DNA of 5,411 bases from Desulfobacterales bacterium (GTDB taxonomy: Bacteria; Desulfobacterota; DSM-4660; Desulfatiglandales; Desulfatiglandaceae): the NCBI GenBank assembly GCA_022013615.1, contig JAKLQB010000866.1, forward strand, positions 1 to 5,411, given 5' to 3'. Made by a program: the position numbers and the translations under genes. The notes under the pieces were generated by a model. It searched no databases. It worked only from the letters and a program-made list of their open reading frames with translations, and was not told the DNA's origin. Of the stretch, positions 4,159-5,411 are shown piece after piece. How positions within the stretch are numbered: position 1 is the stretch's first letter; the number at the start of each line of letters is the position of its first letter.

Positions 4159-5088
4159 ATGAATGATCTAATAAAGGCAAAAGGGATAATTTACGGCCTG
4201 GCTATAGGAGATGCCCTTGGACGGCCTACTGAATTTCTACCTTTGGATTCTATCAAGGTAAAATATGGGGACAGAGGAATCCAGGAGCTCCCTGAACCGG
4301 CCCTCTTTACTGATGATACCCAGATGAGTATTGCCGTTGCCGAGGCACTCATAGAGGCAGGCGAAAAGGATATTGAATCGATAATGCACGCCGTCAAGGA
4401 AGAATTCGTCAAGTGGTCTCATTCTCCCGATACCCCAAAAAAGGCTCCGGGCAGAACCTGTCTCACAGGCGTTGCAAATATGGAAAAAGGGATGCACTGG
4501 AGACAAAGCGGGATAGCCCGTTCAAAAGGGTGCGGATCAGCCATGCGGGCAGCACCCATTGGGTATCTCTACCAGCATGATCCCGAAAAATTAAGGGAAG
4601 TTGCCCATGCAACGGGAATATGCACCCATGGGCATCCAACAGCGGATGCGGCCTGTATTGGGGCAGCTTATCTCGTTAAGTTAGCCCTTGATGGTATTCA
4701 GCCCAATGAAATGATCTCTTTGCTCCTTTTATTCACAGAAGGGATTTCTAAGGAATTTGACGAAGCGATTTTTAAGATTAAAGAATGCCTTGATTGGGAA
4801 GATGAAGAAAAGGCTTTAGCAACTCTCGGAGAAGGTTGGGTAGGTGAGGAAGCGGTTGCATTGGCTCTTTACTGTTTGCTTAAATATCCGGATAGTTTTG
4901 AAAAAGTCGTAATCAGGGGGGCCAACACCAACGGCGATTCCGATTCCATCGCCTGCATTGGGGGCTCAATCAGCGGCGCTTATCTGGGCATTGGCGCTAT
5001 TCCAGATCAATGGGTAAAGGAGATCGAGAAATCAGAATATCTAAATGACCTTGCAACACGCCTGGCTGAAAAGAAAGAAAGCTTGTGA
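4159..5088 (+). CDS. ADP-ribosylglycohydrolase (DraG/ARH family)
   Basis: 309 residues, the normal single-domain length. All family landmarks are present: GLAIGDALGRPTEF (13-26), the N-terminal metal motif FTDDTQMSIA (50-59, with T51, D52, D53), GCGSAMRAAPIGY (124-136), CTHGHPTADAACIGAAYLV (155-173), and the C-terminal metal motif ANTNGDSDSIACIGG (255-269, with D260, D262, S263) followed by GAIPDQW. In DraG and ARH enzymes these residues hold two magnesium ions and remove ADP-ribose from arginine, serine or other acceptors. The substrate here is unknown. No dinitrogenase reductase genes are near, so a nitrogenase role is not implied. Shine-Dalgarno is weak (GAG at 4149-4151, 7 nt upstream). 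It follows an unidentified gene by 25 bp; the pair may act together. It could reverse a modification made elsewhere in the genome. Confidence 0.92.
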   Translation: MNDLIKAKGIIYGLAIGDALGRPTEFLPLDSIKVKYGDRGIQELPEPALFTDDTQMSIAVAEALIEAGEKDIESIMHAVKEEFVKWSHSPDTPKKAPGRTCLTGVANMEKGMHWRQSGIARSKGCGSAMRAAPIGYLYQHDPEKLREVAHATGICTHGHPTADAACIGAAYLVKLALDGIQPNEMISLLLLFTEGISKEFDEAIFKIKECLDWEDEEKALATLGEGWVGEEAVALALYCLLKYPDSFEKVVIRGANTNGDSDSIACIGGSISGAYLGIGAIPDQWVKEIEKSEYLNDLATRLAEKKESL

Positions 5089-5089
5089 A

Positions 5090-5173
5090 ATGACAATTGG
5101 CAGAAAGACCCTGGAAGAATTATTTGACCCGCCTCTCACACTCCTCTTTGGATCGGTGGTGAAAAATAGTTAA
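5090..5173 (+). CDS. Possible 27-residue small open reading frame, weak
   Basis: An ATG one base after the ADP-ribosylglycohydrolase stop opens a 27-codon frame (starts MTIGRKTLEELFDPP, ends GSVVKNS). The near-overlap is typical of coupled genes, but there is no clear Shine-Dalgarno and no recognisable family. It may be chance or the remnant of a longer gene. Confidence 0.2.
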   Translation: MTIGRKTLEELFDPPLTLLFGSVVKNS

Positions 5174-5181
5174 TTAATTGG

Positions 5182-5206
5182 CAATTGATATAATATGGGT
5201 GAATTT
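5182..5206 (+). repeat. 25-bp dispersed repeat, copy 2
   Basis: Begins CAATTGATATAATATGGGT; 23 of 25 positions match 1185-1209. Here the core contains a perfect TATAAT (5189-5194). A 10-bp imperfect tandem (GGTGAATTTT, GGTGAAATTC; 5198-5217) follows. Confidence 0.6.
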
Positions 5207-5219
5207 TGGTGAAATTCGA

Positions 5220-5248
5220 TTGACAATCAGAACGTAAAGTATTAAAAA
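5220..5248 (+). promoter_or_regulatory. Sigma70-type promoter for the TetR-family gene
   Basis: TTGACA (5220-5225), perfect -35, 17-bp spacer, TAAAAA (5243-5248), a moderate -10. The start would be near 5255, giving a leader of about 90 nt. Confidence 0.45.
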
Positions 5249-5258
5249 TTTTAAGGAT

Positions 5259-5285
5259 TACTAAAATCTCAGGCTATTTTAAGTA
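5259..5285. promoter_or_regulatory. Imperfect palindrome, possible TetR operator
   Basis: TACTAAAAT (5259-5267) and ATTTT-A-AGTA (5276-5285) are complementary over 9 bp with one bulged A and an 8-nt centre. It lies just past the predicted transcription start of a TetR-family gene, which often represses itself. The role is inferred from position. Confidence 0.3.
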
Positions 5286-5343
5286 GTATCTGTTTCAGGA
5301 TATCTGTTATTTCGTGCCCACCCATAAACCTCGTGAGGGCATT

Positions 5344-5411
5344 TTGAACAAGAGACAGAACATCATTCAAGCGGCTACCCGCCTTTTCGCTGAACAGGGT
5401 TTTGAAGGCAC
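5344..5411 (+). CDS. TetR/AcrR-family transcriptional regulator, N-terminal fragment (3' end outside window)
   Basis: The last 68 bases encode NKRQNIIQAATRLFAEQGFEG, the first helix and turn of the TetR_N DNA-binding domain (pattern R..II.AA..LFAE.GF.G). The rest of the helix-turn-helix and the ligand domain lie beyond the window. Start choice: TTG 5344 places the domain two residues from the start, as is common in the family, and has GAGGG (5335-5339) upstream at close spacing (4 nt). GTG 5314 in the same frame is possible but has only AGGA 13 nt upstream. The frame is closed by TAG at 5284-5286, so no ATG start exists. Regulated genes cannot be seen. Confidence 0.8.
   Translation, partial: MNKRQNIIQAATRLFAEQGFEG

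Noticed and set aside
1..5411. CRISPR array, tRNA or rRNA genes
   Set aside because: No regularly spaced repeat series and no tRNA or rRNA signature seen on either strand.

Overview
The window looks like an accessory, repeat-rich stretch of a bacterial chromosome. Gene content (SAM methyltransferase, hotdog thioesterase, two BrnT/CopG-type toxin-antitoxin loci, an ADP-ribosylglycohydrolase, a TetR-family regulator), moderate GC and hairpin-rich intergenic repeats would fit a Desulfobacterota (deltaproteobacterial) anaerobe. That placement is an inference from style only; no marker gene is present.

Layout. 1-203: 3' end of a methyltransferase gene. 204-760: no protein gene; it holds a minus-strand terminator-like hairpin and the first copy (about 320-675) of a 340-360 bp repeat. 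761-1183: PaaI-like thioesterase. 1184-1462: no gene; a short dispersed repeat, hairpins and a 19-bp tandem duplication. 1463-2070 (minus): intact toxin-antitoxin operon, toxin first, with a promoter/operator just upstream. 2071-2842: no protein gene; the second copy of the large repeat (about 2316-2675) and a promoter for the next locus. 2843-3363 (plus): a second toxin-antitoxin locus whose BrnT toxin is broken by one frameshift while its antitoxin is intact. 3364-3683: no gene recognised. 3684-5088: an unidentified 149-aa protein followed 25 bp later by an ADP-ribosylglycohydrolase. 5089-5343: intergenic with a promoter and possible operator. 5344-end: start of a TetR-family regulator.

The most interesting signal is the large repeat. 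Each copy carries a sigma70-type promoter (TTGACG-17 bp-TAATTT), an 80-nt core with a single difference between copies, and a rho-independent terminator. Promoter hexamers, core and terminator are kept while the promoter spacer and linkers diverge. This is what a duplicated small RNA gene of about 175 nt should look like. I do not recognise the RNA family.

The two toxin-antitoxin loci are head-to-head around the second RNA copy, and the two repeats flank the thioesterase and the intact toxin-antitoxin operon as direct repeats 1998 bp apart. A second dispersed motif (TGACCGKATYTGWCAAA) occurs four times. The 149-aa protein plus ADP-ribosylglycohydrolase pair is the best candidate for an undescribed protein system, but its function cannot be read from the sequence.
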